Shown: positions 18,499 to 29,532 of the stretch, in pieces | Position numbering within the stretch: the stretch's first letter is position 1 | Layout of the letters: every line of letters starts with the position of its first letter | Assembly: GCA_019635215.1 (NCBI GenBank) | Contig: JAHBZZ010000009.1 | Span: 1-64,000, forward strand | Direction of reading: 5' to 3' | DNA: 64,000 nt | DNA from: Nitrosomonas sp. | GTDB lineage: Bacteria > Pseudomonadota > Gammaproteobacteria > Burkholderiales > Nitrosomonadaceae | Notes under the pieces: generated by a model | Databases searched by the model: none | Told to the model about the DNA's origin: nothing | Seen by the model: only the letters and a program-made list of their open reading frames with translations | Translations under genes and position numbers: made by a program

Positions 18499-21400
18499 TC
18501 AGACAAATTCAATCCCCGTACTGGACAAACCGGTTAAATCAATATTGGCTGCATTCAAATCGGTTTCCGCCGCAAACACACCCAGTTCATCGATAGTCAA
18601 TACGCCATTATTCAGCATATCTACATAAGGTTGCGCCTGCTGTGCGGTTGGCGGCGCTCCGACGACATTACTCCAGAGCAGCGTAACAATTTCAGCCGGT
18701 GTACTGACGCCCATAGCTGAAATGGCGAATTCGGCCAGTTCTTCATCAGTCATACCGTCATCCAGCAGCGCCAGGCCAATACCGACAAATTCCGGATTCT
18801 GAACATGCTCGCGGCCGATGACGGCACCGATCAGCTTCGCCACCTGTCCGGCGTCCGTATCCAGATCGTAGGCGATACCTTTGTCCGAGAATCGCAGGCG
18901 CTCGATAGCGATCAATGTATCCCGGCCATCGTCACCCGATGTATCGGTGACTTCAAAACCATTGGATGTACGCGTAATGACATAGCTGCCAATCGGATTT
19001 GAGAAAATGGCGGTATCCGATCCACCTGCGCCATCCAGAATGTCATTTCCGCCCCGCCCTTCAAATACGTTGACGCCATCGGTTCCAGCAAAATGGTCGT
19101 CCGCGGCGGAACCGATCAGCCGGGCCGCGCCCGCAACAAATTGTTCGATGCTGGTGAATGTGCCACGTGCCGATTCCGTTCCGGTGACAAAATCGATTTC
19201 CAGATCAACGCCGGAACCTGCACTGTTTTCCACCACTGAAGAACGGGCGAGATCGTCGATTGAGTTGGCAAAGGTTACGTCCGCTTTCAGCACATCCTGC
19301 GGCGTCAGCAGTATACCGCCCGTACCACGCGGCGCCGTTCCCGAGTCGCTTTTCCAGACAGGCTGATCAAATTCAAACTCGGCTTCGTAAGTGCCTGCCG
19401 CCGTGTCTACGCGTATCGTTCCCTTTAATGTGCCGAAGTCCAGTGTATCGATACCTTCGCCGCCGTCTATCGTCATCGTGCCCAGCCCGATGACGAAGCG
19501 GTCGTCACCGGCGCCGCCAAACGCGATATCGTCGCCATCGAGCACCAGCACATCATTGCCACCGCGCCCTTCGAGCCGGTCAGCACCCGCACCGCCGGAC
19601 AGCATGTTGTCACGATCGTCGCCGCGTATCGTATCGTTGCCATCACCACCGATAATATTTTCGATACTGATCAGCGTATCGCTTTCCTGACCACCGGAAA
19701 ATAATCTGAAAATGGCACTGCCTGTCACCAGATCGGCATCGAGGTGTCCGAAACTGCTGCTTTCGACCTTACCCCGGTCAGCGCCCGGTGCTGCAAACGC
19801 CCATGAGGCCGTATCGATGCCGGGACCGCCATCGATGACATCATTGCCGGCACCGCCATGCAGAAGATCGTCGCCCTCACCACCGGAAAGCGTGTCATTA
19901 CCCACGCCGCCATAAAGCGCGTCATTGCCGCCCCGCCCCTCAAGCGTATCGTTGCTGCCTCCACCGATCAAGCGTTCGCCAGGATTACCGCCTCGCAGGA
20001 CATTGGGGTAAGCATCGGCGCCGATGAGCTCTTCAACATTCCGCACAGTGCCTGAAAACCGTTCCCGGTCGCTGAATGTTTCAATGGTGCCGGCAAGCAG
20101 ATCGACATCAAGTCCGGCAAAAATACTGCGCTGATTTGCCGACAGCGTATCTCGGCCATCACCGCCATCAATATTCACTTCGCCACTACGCAGGATGATG
20201 AGGTCATCACCGCCATCACCGTTTGCCTGTACCGTGTCGCTCAGGCTGGCGTCGATCTCGATGACGTCATTGCCGTCACCGCCGGAAGCCAGGCCGCTTT
20301 CTTTGATCACAATTTCATCGTCTCCGGCTTCACCGTACAGTTCGAATGAAGGATTGCCGTCTCCGCCGCTATTGCCGAGAATGAAATCGTTGCCGCCACC
20401 GGCATGAATGGCTATCAGGTCGCGTTCCCGAATATCGAAATAATCATCCTGATCGCCCGCGTAGTAGACGTCAAAATTCCCAACATTGCCCGAAGCAATG
20501 ACCGATGGACCGCTTTCATTTTGCAGGCTGCCTTCGGGGATGGCCAGTTCACTGCCTTCCAGTGCATTGAATGCACGTAGCGAAGAACCGATTGAACCGT
20601 CAATCCGCACCAACCAGCGGACATCCGCAACCTCGGTCAGGTACAGCGTATCGAATCCGCCGCCGCCGTCATATCTCGCCCCGCCCGTACCGGCATAGAT
20701 GATGTCATCGCCTTCCCCGCCACCGACAAAGCGCCCGGCCTGTTCGCCATAGAGCGTGTCATTACCCAGGCCGCCGTGAATTTCAGTATAGGTGCCCGAG
20801 CCACCATAAAAGGTGTCGTTGAAGTCAGAACCGAAAAATTGTTCGATATTGACCGTGGTATCCGTTGCGACAACCGTACTGCCGTCCTCCGATAAACGTT
20901 CAATAACACCGCTTCCGGCAGAAACGCGAACCGGTCCGGATGCTTCCTGAATACGCGCTTTCTCGCGGATACCGTCATTTATATATTCCCGTTGCAAAAA
21001 TTCACGGATATCAGCCGTATAGGTCAATACATCAAAATCACCCTCGCCGCCATCGTAGTAATTGCTGATTCCCGGTAAGGTTGCATCACCAGCCACCAGC
21101 ACATCATTGCCTTCCCGACCGAACAGCGCATCGCTGCCGGGGCCGCCGATCAGAATATCTTCGCTTCCGCCGCCATCGAGATAATCGTCGCCCGTCCGGC
21201 CGTCCAGCAAATCCCTGTCACCGAAGGCAATCAGCCGATTAGCTGCGGCGTCACCAAACAGAAACGCATTGCGGGAATCTTCGACCACGATGTTTTCTAT
21301 CGATATCAGCGTTGACGTATTACTACTACCTGCAAAAATCGTACCGCGTTCAAGATCGGCATCAATGGGCGGATTACCGCTTTCATTGTTAATCGGAAAC

Positions 21401-22992
21401 CGCCAGGTATCGCTACCGGATCCACCCGAAAACATATCCTCGCCGCCGCTGAATACCATCAGATCGTCGCCAGCGCCGCCGTTGAGCACGTCGCCGCTGG
21501 CTGAACTGCCAAAAAGCGCATCATGGCCGCCAAATGCGTTAATCGTAATAGCAGTATCAGCGCCAAACAGAATGTCTCGATCTTCGGTGCCATCGAGCAC
21601 GTTCTGCCCGGTCAGCGCGCGGAAAACGCTGTTGAGTAAAATCTCGGGCGTCAGCGCGATATCGCCAAAAACAAACCATTCGATATTGCGCGTTTCATCC
21701 GTGCCGTCGATCAATCTCGGATTTGTCGGATACAGATGATTGAACGTGATCGATTGACCATCTTCGGATTGTGAATAGCTGTATTCCAGAAAATTACCAC
21801 GGAAGACAGCGATATCGGTGCCGGCACCACCATCGAGAAAATCGTTGCCCGCAGCGCCGAGCATAACGTCGGTACCCGCCTCGCCGGTCAGGGCGTCATC
21901 GCCTTCGCCGCCATACAGCAGGTTATTATCGCCGGTACCCGTCAGCGCGTCGTTCAACGGCGTGCCGATGCCAATCGGCCCGGTTTGCGTATTGCCCACC
22001 GGATCGATCACCTGTTGATTCATATCATCGACCCATGAGGATATGCCAAGATAATCTTCAACCTGACCCAGCGGATCAATCTCCAGAAAAGCCGTATCGA
22101 AGTCCTGCAGAACATTGTCGAAGATACCGGGATTGGGCAGCAGCTTGTTGATGCGCTCGGAAACTGAATCAATGATGCGGTTGATGCCAAGTGTTTCCAT
22201 GATGTAGTCGATGATCGGACCCACAGTCACATTGAATATGAATCCGACAGCATCCAGCAAACCCTCAACCGGTTTGAGCACTTTCGAAATTTCGTTTAAC
22301 GGACCGCGCAAAAAACTCAGCGACGAAGATATACCGTCGAACGCCAGCCTCACGCTGAGCACCGGCAAGAAAGTCGCACTGGGAACGGCGTCATCGATCG
22401 CCTGAGTTTTTTCCTTGATTTCGGCAAACAGATTATTGATCGCGGAAATCGCCGCATTCGGCGGCGTCACCAAAGTATCAGCGCCCGCCGCCGCGGGCGC
22501 GGCCGGATCGCCATTGGGATCAAATTCGTCGATTTTGTTCAACGCATTAATCAACTGATCGACGGCAGTGATATTTTTGAGCAGTACGATTTCTGTTCCA
22601 TCCAGTTTGACATCAAAACTTTGCAGCTTTTCCTGCGCTGCATCCAGCTTTTCCTCAAGTTTGCTGTCGTCTATCTTTTTGGCCAGCTCCTTGGCCTTGT
22701 CCCTGACTTTCCGGGTAACATCCTGTACGCCGTCAAGCACTTTGGTAGCGACCTTGGCCAGAAATTTCAACGGCCCGGCCTTATCCATCAGTTTCAGATT
22801 CAATTTCAGCTTTGAAATGGTGTTACTGAATTCATTCGCTTTATCCTGAATCGCGTCGACAGCATCGATAGCCATTTCCACTTTGTCGATTTTGTCATCG
22901 ATATCCGATATCAGCGTACGGATTTCACCGACATTCCTGTTTGATTGCGTTAAATTGCTTCCATACGAACGTAGTTCCGGTCCCGCAGACAT
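18499..22992 (-). CDS. Large RTX-type calcium-binding secreted protein
   Basis: The 1,497-residue protein has a non-repetitive N-terminal third (about residues 1-340) rich in coiled-coil-like segments and hydrophobic stretches. From about residue 345 to 1370 it contains many blocks of glycine-aspartate nonapeptides (G-G-x-G-N-D-x-L type) separated by beta-rich spacers. The C-terminal 110 residues resemble DUF4214 (L-L-D-D-G-M-T-D-E-E-L and N-V-V-G-A-P-P). There is no Sec signal. Such proteins normally leave by type I secretion, with an uncleaved C-terminal signal and folding on external Ca2+. No ABC exporter, membrane fusion protein or TolC gene is nearby. AAGGGGG lies before the ATG. It could be an adhesin, an S-layer-like protein or an enzyme carrier; I see no catalytic motif. 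Confidence 0.92.
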   Translation of the reverse strand: MSAGPELRSYGSNLTQSNRNVGEIRTLISDIDDKIDKVEMAIDAVDAIQDKANEFSNTISKLKLNLKLMDKAGPLKFLAKVATKVLDGVQDVTRKVRDKAKELAKKIDDSKLEEKLDAAQEKLQSFDVKLDGTEIVLLKNITAVDQLINALNKIDEFDPNGDPAAPAAAGADTLVTPPNAAISAINNLFAEIKEKTQAIDDAVPSATFLPVLSVRLAFDGISSSLSFLRGPLNEISKVLKPVEGLLDAVGFIFNVTVGPIIDYIMETLGINRIIDSVSERINKLLPNPGIFDNVLQDFDTAFLEIDPLGQVEDYLGISSWVDDMNQQVIDPVGNTQTGPIGIGTPLNDALTGTGDNNLLYGGEGDDALTGEAGTDVMLGAAGNDFLDGGAGTDIAVFRGNFLEYSYSQSEDGQSITFNHLYPTNPRLIDGTDETRNIEWFVFGDIALTPEILLNSVFRALTGQNVLDGTEDRDILFGADTAITINAFGGHDALFGSSASGDVLNGGAGDDLMVFSGGEDMFSGGSGSDTWRFPINNESGNPPIDADLERGTIFAGSSNTSTLISIENIVVEDSRNAFLFGDAAANRLIAFGDRDLLDGRTGDDYLDGGGSEDILIGGPGSDALFGREGNDVLVAGDATLPGISNYYDGGEGDFDVLTYTADIREFLQREYINDGIREKARIQEASGPVRVSAGSGVIERLSEDGSTVVATDTTVNIEQFFGSDFNDTFYGGSGTYTEIHGGLGNDTLYGEQAGRFVGGGEGDDIIYAGTGGARYDGGGGFDTLYLTEVADVRWLVRIDGSIGSSLRAFNALEGSELAIPEGSLQNESGPSVIASGNVGNFDVYYAGDQDDYFDIRERDLIAIHAGGGNDFILGNSGGDGNPSFELYGEAGDDEIVIKESGLASGGDGNDVIEIDASLSDTVQANGDGGDDLIILRSGEVNIDGGDGRDTLSANQRSIFAGLDVDLLAGTIETFSDRERFSGTVRNVEELIGADAYPNVLRGGNPGERLIGGGSNDTLEGRGGNDALYGGVGNDTLSGGEGDDLLHGGAGNDVIDGGPGIDTASWAFAAPGADRGKVESSSFGHLDADLVTGSAIFRLFSGGQESDTLISIENIIGGDGNDTIRGDDRDNMLSGGAGADRLEGRGGNDVLVLDGDDIAFGGAGDDRFVIGLGTMTIDGGEGIDTLDFGTLKGTIRVDTAAGTYEAEFEFDQPVWKSDSGTAPRGTGGILLTPQDVLKADVTFANSIDDLARSSVVENSAGSGVDLEIDFVTGTESARGTFTSIEQFVAGAARLIGSAADDHFAGTDGVNVFEGRGGNDILDGAGGSDTAIFSNPIGSYVITRTSNGFEVTDTSGDDGRDTLIAIERLRFSDKGIAYDLDTDAGQVAKLIGAVIGREHVQNPEFVGIGLALLDDGMTDEELAEFAISAMGVSTPAEIVTLLWSNVVGAPPTAQQAQPYVDMLNNGVLTIDELGVFAAETDLNAANIDLTGLSSTGIEFV

Positions 22993-23274
22993 ATGTCCCC
23001 CTTTTCCCTTTTAAATAGCCATTGTTATCCGCATTTTTTCTCCAACAAAATACTACAGTTGATCAATAAAACACCAGGAATTTTTGCCATAATTTCTCTG
23101 CATCAGCAAGCCGCATGTTTCGGTAAAGTCTGTCTTATCATCGGCGAACGCAAAGTCGGACGATTCAGGCGTTTCCGGAAAAAGTTATATTCGACAGCAC
23201 CCATTGAGATTGTGTTTTCATTTTGAGCTGTGTTTTAATGTATGTCATTGCGTAACACAGCTTGAGATACCCTA

Positions 23275-24414
23275 ATGACGAATACCAAAACCAAACATAC
23301 TGCCAGAACTTCACAGACATATATGCCTGCTCAATCTAGATATCGGGCGGCATTATTACTACCGGCCCTCCTGTTAATGTGGACAGCCTATGCCACCGCG
23401 GAAGGCTTCATCACGGAGGATTTTTTGCTTTCCGATACCGATAGAGAAAAACGTGTCGGCGAGGCGTATTACCGCGCCGATCAACAATGGATGGTTTATC
23501 AAGCGGAAGTTTCCGACGACAATCCTTTTTACCAGATCTATCTGAAAAATTTGAGCAACAACCATATCCACCGGGTTTCGCCCGGTATCGGCAAGACAAC
23601 CTGTTCGTGGATCCATCCCAGTGAAGACAAAGTATTGTTCTCATCCACGCACGACGATCCGAACGCCAGAGCCAAAATGACCGAAGAGCTCGAACAAAGA
23701 AAATCGGGCGAACGCAGATCCTACGCCTGGGATTACGACGAATACTACGATATCTATGAAACCGACCTGGAAGGCAATAAAATCAAAAACCTGACCAACA
23801 CGATGGGTTACGATGCGGAGGCTTCCTGGTCGCCGGATGGCAAAACCATCGCGTTTGCTTCCAATCGCCGGGCATATACCGGCGAGTTGACGGAAGAAGA
23901 AGCCGAGTTATTCAAAAAGGACCCGTCTTCGATGATTGATATTTATATCATGGATACTGACGGCGCCAACGTAAAACGGCTTACGCACACCAACACCTAT
24001 GACGGCGGTCCGTTTTTCAGCCCGGACGGCAAGCGCATTGTCTGGCGGCGCTTTTCTCCGAACGGACGCGAAGCCGAAGTATTTACCATGAATATTGACG
24101 GTTCCGATCAGAAGCAGATTACGAACTTGAAAGCGCTGTCATGGGCGCCTTTTTACCATCCATCGAACAAATACATCATTTTCTCGACCAATCTTCACGG
24201 ACACCGCAATTTTGAGCTGTATATCGTGGATGTCAATGGCAAGAAAGAACCTGTTCGTGTAACGAACAAAGCAGGATTCGACGGTTTGCCTGTGTTCACA
24301 CCAGATGGTAGTCATCTGACCTGGACCAGCGATCGCGTGCCGGTCCGGAAAGGCCACTTGTTTCACGGCAAATGGGATCATGAAAAAGCTATGAAAAGTC
24401 TTGCTCTGGAATAA
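23275..24414 (+). CDS. Exported PD40/TolB-like beta-propeller protein
   Basis: The 379-residue protein has a hydrophobic leader (about residues 26-43, ending A-T-A-E) and then repeated S/H-P-D-G-K-x-I-x-F/W units of the WD40-like PD40 type (for example S-W-S-P-D-G-K-T-I-A-F and F-F-S-P-D-G-K-R-I). These form a beta-propeller as in TolB. It is not TolB itself: the N-terminal TolB domain is missing and no tolQRA/pal genes are adjacent. The start could also be the ATG at 23323. It is divergent from the RTX gene across 282 bases in which I see no other gene. Confidence 0.85.
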   Translation: MTNTKTKHTARTSQTYMPAQSRYRAALLLPALLLMWTAYATAEGFITEDFLLSDTDREKRVGEAYYRADQQWMVYQAEVSDDNPFYQIYLKNLSNNHIHRVSPGIGKTTCSWIHPSEDKVLFSSTHDDPNARAKMTEELEQRKSGERRSYAWDYDEYYDIYETDLEGNKIKNLTNTMGYDAEASWSPDGKTIAFASNRRAYTGELTEEEAELFKKDPSSMIDIYIMDTDGANVKRLTHTNTYDGGPFFSPDGKRIVWRRFSPNGREAEVFTMNIDGSDQKQITNLKALSWAPFYHPSNKYIIFSTNLHGHRNFELYIVDVNGKKEPVRVTNKAGFDGLPVFTPDGSHLTWTSDRVPVRKGHLFHGKWDHEKAMKSLALE

Positions 24415-24491
24415 TCGGACTGCCTTGCTCGACAGTCGGTACCGGATTGCAAGAATCGGTACTTTCTGTCGCAAACGATTTTAACAGGCTG

Positions 24492-25526
24492 TTAGCTCGA
24501 AAAGAATCGCCGTTTCCTTTCCTGCGCGCTCATATAGAGCGGCTCATCTGGTTCAAGCGCGTGCCCCCAGGATTGAATCTTTTTCCAGGTCTCAGGAAAC
24601 TGCTTCAATCGTTTAAAACGGAGTGCGTGTTTTCTGAATGTACTCTTCTTGTTCTGATGATGAAGTATTTTGAAAAGCAGTTGCCAGCCAATTTCGGAAT
24701 CCTTGTTTTTGGTCAGCAACGATTCCAGCATCCGGATAGCAAGCTCAGGCTGTGCCTGCTTCATGAATGCCCGGACATCGGCAATCACCGTATTTTCTGA
24801 TTTAAGAGGCAACTGATTCTTATAAGAATCTTTCCTGATCACAATAGTGGATTCATCGTTTGGTTCAGTGCTTTGCGCTGCTTTCTTCAGCGCAGCCAAC
24901 TTCTGAAGTGATCGCAGGTATTTTTCGCTAGGCTGATCTTTTTTAATGGGATTATGCGTTTCAGTGAAATCGGTTATATCGACTGCGGTATCGGATCGTC
25001 CGCGTTTTCTCCGGTATAACCACATTGTGAGAAATAATAGCAGGATCATCAAAAAACCACCTGCAGCGAACAGCTCATCAGCATTCCAATACGATGCAAT
25101 TCTGTGCCAAAGACCCGCACCTGCGCCGGAATCATCAGGTGTTACGACAGCAGACGGAAATTGAACAGGCGCTGGCACTGCAATATCACCCGTTTGGCCT
25201 GTCGGTCTGCTGCCACCGGTATGCACTGCGGCAATATGTTCGATGCCGGATTTAACGTCCAGATACTTCAATTCCAGTTGCGCGATGCGCTCATCCAGTG
25301 CGGCAATAGCCTGTGCTTCTTTTTCCAGATCGCGTTCCAATACAGTGATGCGCTGCAACAATTGCTTTTCAGTTATCTGACCGCTACCAGGAAAGACTGA
25401 CGCCGATTGCACCGTACCCAACAATACGGTGCATGACAAAAACATAATAAAAAGAATAAGAAAGGTTTGTTTGAGCAAACCATAAATGACTGTCGATTGA
25501 AATTCACTTTGTATTTTCAACAACAA
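24492..25526 (-). CDS. FimV/HubP-like membrane protein
   Basis: The 344-residue protein has an N-terminal hydrophobic anchor or signal (about residues 20-42), a short coiled coil (about 55-95, E-R-D-L-E-K-E-A-Q), a second membrane segment (about 155-170, L-M-I-L-L-L-F-L) and a basic cytoplasmic tail. The C-terminal TPR-like part (Q-P-E-L-A-I-R-M-L-E-S-L-L and E-I-G-W-Q-L-L-F-K-I-L) resembles the cytoplasmic end of FimV-type proteins. No LysM motif is evident. It is followed downstream by a convergent gene and preceded by a DUF4124 gene. Confidence 0.6.
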   Translation of the reverse strand: MLLKIQSEFQSTVIYGLLKQTFLILFIMFLSCTVLLGTVQSASVFPGSGQITEKQLLQRITVLERDLEKEAQAIAALDERIAQLELKYLDVKSGIEHIAAVHTGGSRPTGQTGDIAVPAPVQFPSAVVTPDDSGAGAGLWHRIASYWNADELFAAGGFLMILLLFLTMWLYRRKRGRSDTAVDITDFTETHNPIKKDQPSEKYLRSLQKLAALKKAAQSTEPNDESTIVIRKDSYKNQLPLKSENTVIADVRAFMKQAQPELAIRMLESLLTKNKDSEIGWQLLFKILHHQNKKSTFRKHALRFKRLKQFPETWKKIQSWGHALEPDEPLYMSAQERKRRFFSS

Positions 25527-25542
25527 TAATTACTCGAATTCA

Positions 25543-26013
25543 TTATTTACAATAAGTTGTTACAGCTTGATTCGCTTCGTTGATTTTCTGTTCACGCACA
25601 TTATCGTCAACATAAGTCAGACCGCCCTCACCATCAGGCACCCGCAGGCGTGGCGACTCCGAAAATAACCTCAATCTGCTTTGTGCGTCAATGCATTTCT
25701 GCGTGTTTTCGGCAATTGTTGTTTTTTTCTCAATTTCTTTTTGCTGTCTTTCCTGACGGCGTTTTTCGTATTCAGATTTTTCATCACGTGATGTTTTGAG
25801 CTTGGCCGGATCTTCTTCACTCTCAGTACCTGAAAATGAAACCGGTATCGGCGCGGAATTGATTCTTAATCGCTGTTCATTACGAACCTTGCCAGAAATC
25901 GGCGGTTGATCCGCATACTGCGTCTTGCCGTTTTCATCAATCCATTTATAAATCTGCGCATGCACAGGCAAATGACATGACATCAATAAAATCATAGCTA
26001 CCAAATAACGCAT
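25543..26013 (-). CDS. DUF4124-domain periplasmic protein
   Basis: The precursor has a signal peptide ending V-H-A and then the DUF4124 motif I-Y-K-W-I-D-E-N-G-K-T-Q-Y-A-D. A charged helix rich in Lys/Glu/Arg (about residues 70-100) follows. The ATG at 26013 is preferred since GGAG lies seven bases upstream; the ORF extends to 26031. It lies 16 bases upstream of the FimV-like gene, so the two are probably one operon. Its function is unknown. Confidence 0.82.
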   Translation of the reverse strand: MRYLVAMILLMSCHLPVHAQIYKWIDENGKTQYADQPPISGKVRNEQRLRINSAPIPVSFSGTESEEDPAKLKTSRDEKSEYEKRRQERQQKEIEKKTTIAENTQKCIDAQSRLRLFSESPRLRVPDGEGGLTYVDDNVREQKINEANQAVTTYCK

Positions 26014-26073
26014 TTTCTTCTCCAAAAGCATCTGAGTGACAAAAATAGGAAAGCAGTATTACTTTACGGATAA

Positions 26074-27660
<1,587 letters not shown>

Positions 27661-27675
27661 CCGCTCTCATACTTC

Positions 27676-29238
27676 ATGCACCAGAAAATCCTCATCCTGG
27701 ACTTCGGCTCCCAGTATACGCAGCTTATTGCGCGGCGCATTCGCGAAACCCATGTTTATTGCGAACTGCATCCTTATGATGTAACGCCGGAATTCATCAC
27801 CGCGTTTGCGCCTCAGGGCATCATTCTGTCCGGAGGCCCTGCATCCGTGACTGAACAGGAAACACCGCGCGCGCCGCAGATTGTCTTTGAACTCGGCATT
27901 CCGGTACTGGGCATCTGTTACGGCATGCAGACCATGGCTGCGCAGCTCGGTGGACGTGTCGAAAACGCCAAAGTACGTGAATTCGGTTACGCCGAAATCA
28001 ATCCCGGCGAACATGGCGCGCTGTTCAGCGGCATCTGCGATCGTACGGACACCGATGGCAACCTCGTGTTGGAAGTCTGGATGAGTCACGGCGACAAGGT
28101 TGAAGCTTTGCCGGAAGGATTCGGAATCATGGCTTCCAACGCTGCGACACCGATTGCCGCCATGGCCGACGACATCCGCCGGTTCTACGGCATACAGTTT
28201 CATCCAGAAGTCACTCATACACCGCAGGGCAAAGCCATCATTGACCACTTCGTGCACGGCATCTGCAGCCTGGGTCATGACTGGAACATGCCTGACTATA
28301 TCGAAGAAGCTGTCGATAAAATCCGCGCTACGGTAGGCCACGAGCGCGTGATTCTCGGCCTGTCGGGTGGCGTCGATTCATCCGTCGCTGCAGCATTGAT
28401 ACACCGTGCCATCGGCGACCAGCTGACCTGCGTATTTGTCGATAACGGCCTGCTGCGCGCGGGCGAAGCGAAACAAGTGATGGATACTTTCGCCAATCAT
28501 TTAGCCGTCAAAGTCGTCCATGTCGATGCCAGCCGGGATTTTTTCAATCAACTGAAAGGCGTGACCGATCCCGAAGACAAACGGCGCATCATCGGCCGTG
28601 AATTCGTCGAGGTGTTTCAGGTCGAATCGGCCAAAATCACGGATGCCCAATGGCTCGCGCAGGGTACCATCTACCCGGATGTCATCGAATCGGCAAGTGC
28701 CAAAACCAAAAAAGCCAATACCATCAAATCACATCATAATGTTGGTGGGCTGCCGGAGACGCTGCACCTGAAACTGCTCGAACCCCTGCGCGAACTGTTC
28801 AAGGATGAAGTTCGCGAACTCGGCCTCGCGCTCGGCCTACCACGTGAAATGATTGATCGTCACCCCTTCCCCGGCCCTGGATTGGGCGTGCGTATTCTCG
28901 GCGAAGTCAAATACGAATACGCCGAACTGCTCAGACAGGCCGACCGGATTTTTATCGAGGAACTGCAACGCTCCGGCTGGTACGAGAAAACCGCACAGGC
29001 CTTCGCTGTTTTCATTCCCGTCAAATCCGTCGGCGTCATGGGCGACGGCCGGACATATGAATATGTCATCGCATTGCGCGCCGTGCAGACACAGGACTTC
29101 ATGACCGCCAACTGGGCCGAACTGCCCTACGCCCTGCTGGGCAAAGTATCCAACCGCATCATCAACGAAATCCGCGGCATCAACCGCGTAGTTTACGATA
29201 TCTCCGGAAAACCGCCAGCTACGATTGAATGGGAGTAA
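27676..29238 (+). CDS. guaA: GMP synthase (glutamine-hydrolysing)
   Basis: GuaA aminates XMP to GMP. The 520-residue fusion has an N-terminal class I glutamine amidotransferase with nucleophile C81 in G-I-C-Y-G-M-Q and F-H-P-E-V-T-H, an ATP pyrophosphatase domain with L-S-G-G-V-D-S-S, and the C-terminal dimerisation domain ending P-P-A-T-I-E-W-E. It is in an operon with guaB. Confidence 0.97.
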   Translation: MHQKILILDFGSQYTQLIARRIRETHVYCELHPYDVTPEFITAFAPQGIILSGGPASVTEQETPRAPQIVFELGIPVLGICYGMQTMAAQLGGRVENAKVREFGYAEINPGEHGALFSGICDRTDTDGNLVLEVWMSHGDKVEALPEGFGIMASNAATPIAAMADDIRRFYGIQFHPEVTHTPQGKAIIDHFVHGICSLGHDWNMPDYIEEAVDKIRATVGHERVILGLSGGVDSSVAAALIHRAIGDQLTCVFVDNGLLRAGEAKQVMDTFANHLAVKVVHVDASRDFFNQLKGVTDPEDKRRIIGREFVEVFQVESAKITDAQWLAQGTIYPDVIESASAKTKKANTIKSHHNVGGLPETLHLKLLEPLRELFKDEVRELGLALGLPREMIDRHPFPGPGLGVRILGEVKYEYAELLRQADRIFIEELQRSGWYEKTAQAFAVFIPVKSVGVMGDGRTYEYVIALRAVQTQDFMTANWAELPYALLGKVSNRIINEIRGINRVVYDISGKPPATIEWE

Positions 29239-29532
29239 TCCTTGCACCGCAAGTTTACCGGAGCATTGGGTAAATGATTCGGATCGTGCAACAAGGCGGC
29301 AAACTTGAGGAACACCAGCGTTATCAGAGTAAAAGTACGATTGCGCTGGTCGGATTGATTTTTAATTTTTAAATGGTTAGAGTGTGGCTAATTATTGAAA
29401 TTAGGAACTTATATCTGAAGCCAACGATGAATTTACACATAATCTTTTTGATGTTGGAGTCGTGTGCTTACTCTTATCGACGCTTTGTGGCATCATGAAG
29501 TGACGGGCCTTAAGAAATGTAGATATCATACA
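29239..29532. other. Intergenic region between guaA and the deacetylase
   Basis: No convincing gene is present. A 32-codon frame (29275-29373, ATG to TAA) ends in the hydrophobic L-V-G-L-I-F-N-F and could be the remnant of a longer gene. The base composition becomes clearly AT-richer from about 29340 onwards. Confidence 0.5.

Noticed and set aside
19007-22405. Many Pro/Ser-rich plus-strand frames over the RTX gene
   Set aside because: They arise from the complement of the glycine-aspartate repeats and have no start signals or domains.
18499-22992. RTX repeats as a CRISPR-like array
   Set aside because: The repeats are degenerate coding nonapeptide units without constant spacers, and no cas genes are present.
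23275-24414. Calling the PD40 protein TolB
   Set aside because: The TolB N-terminal domain and the tolQRA/pal neighbours are missing.
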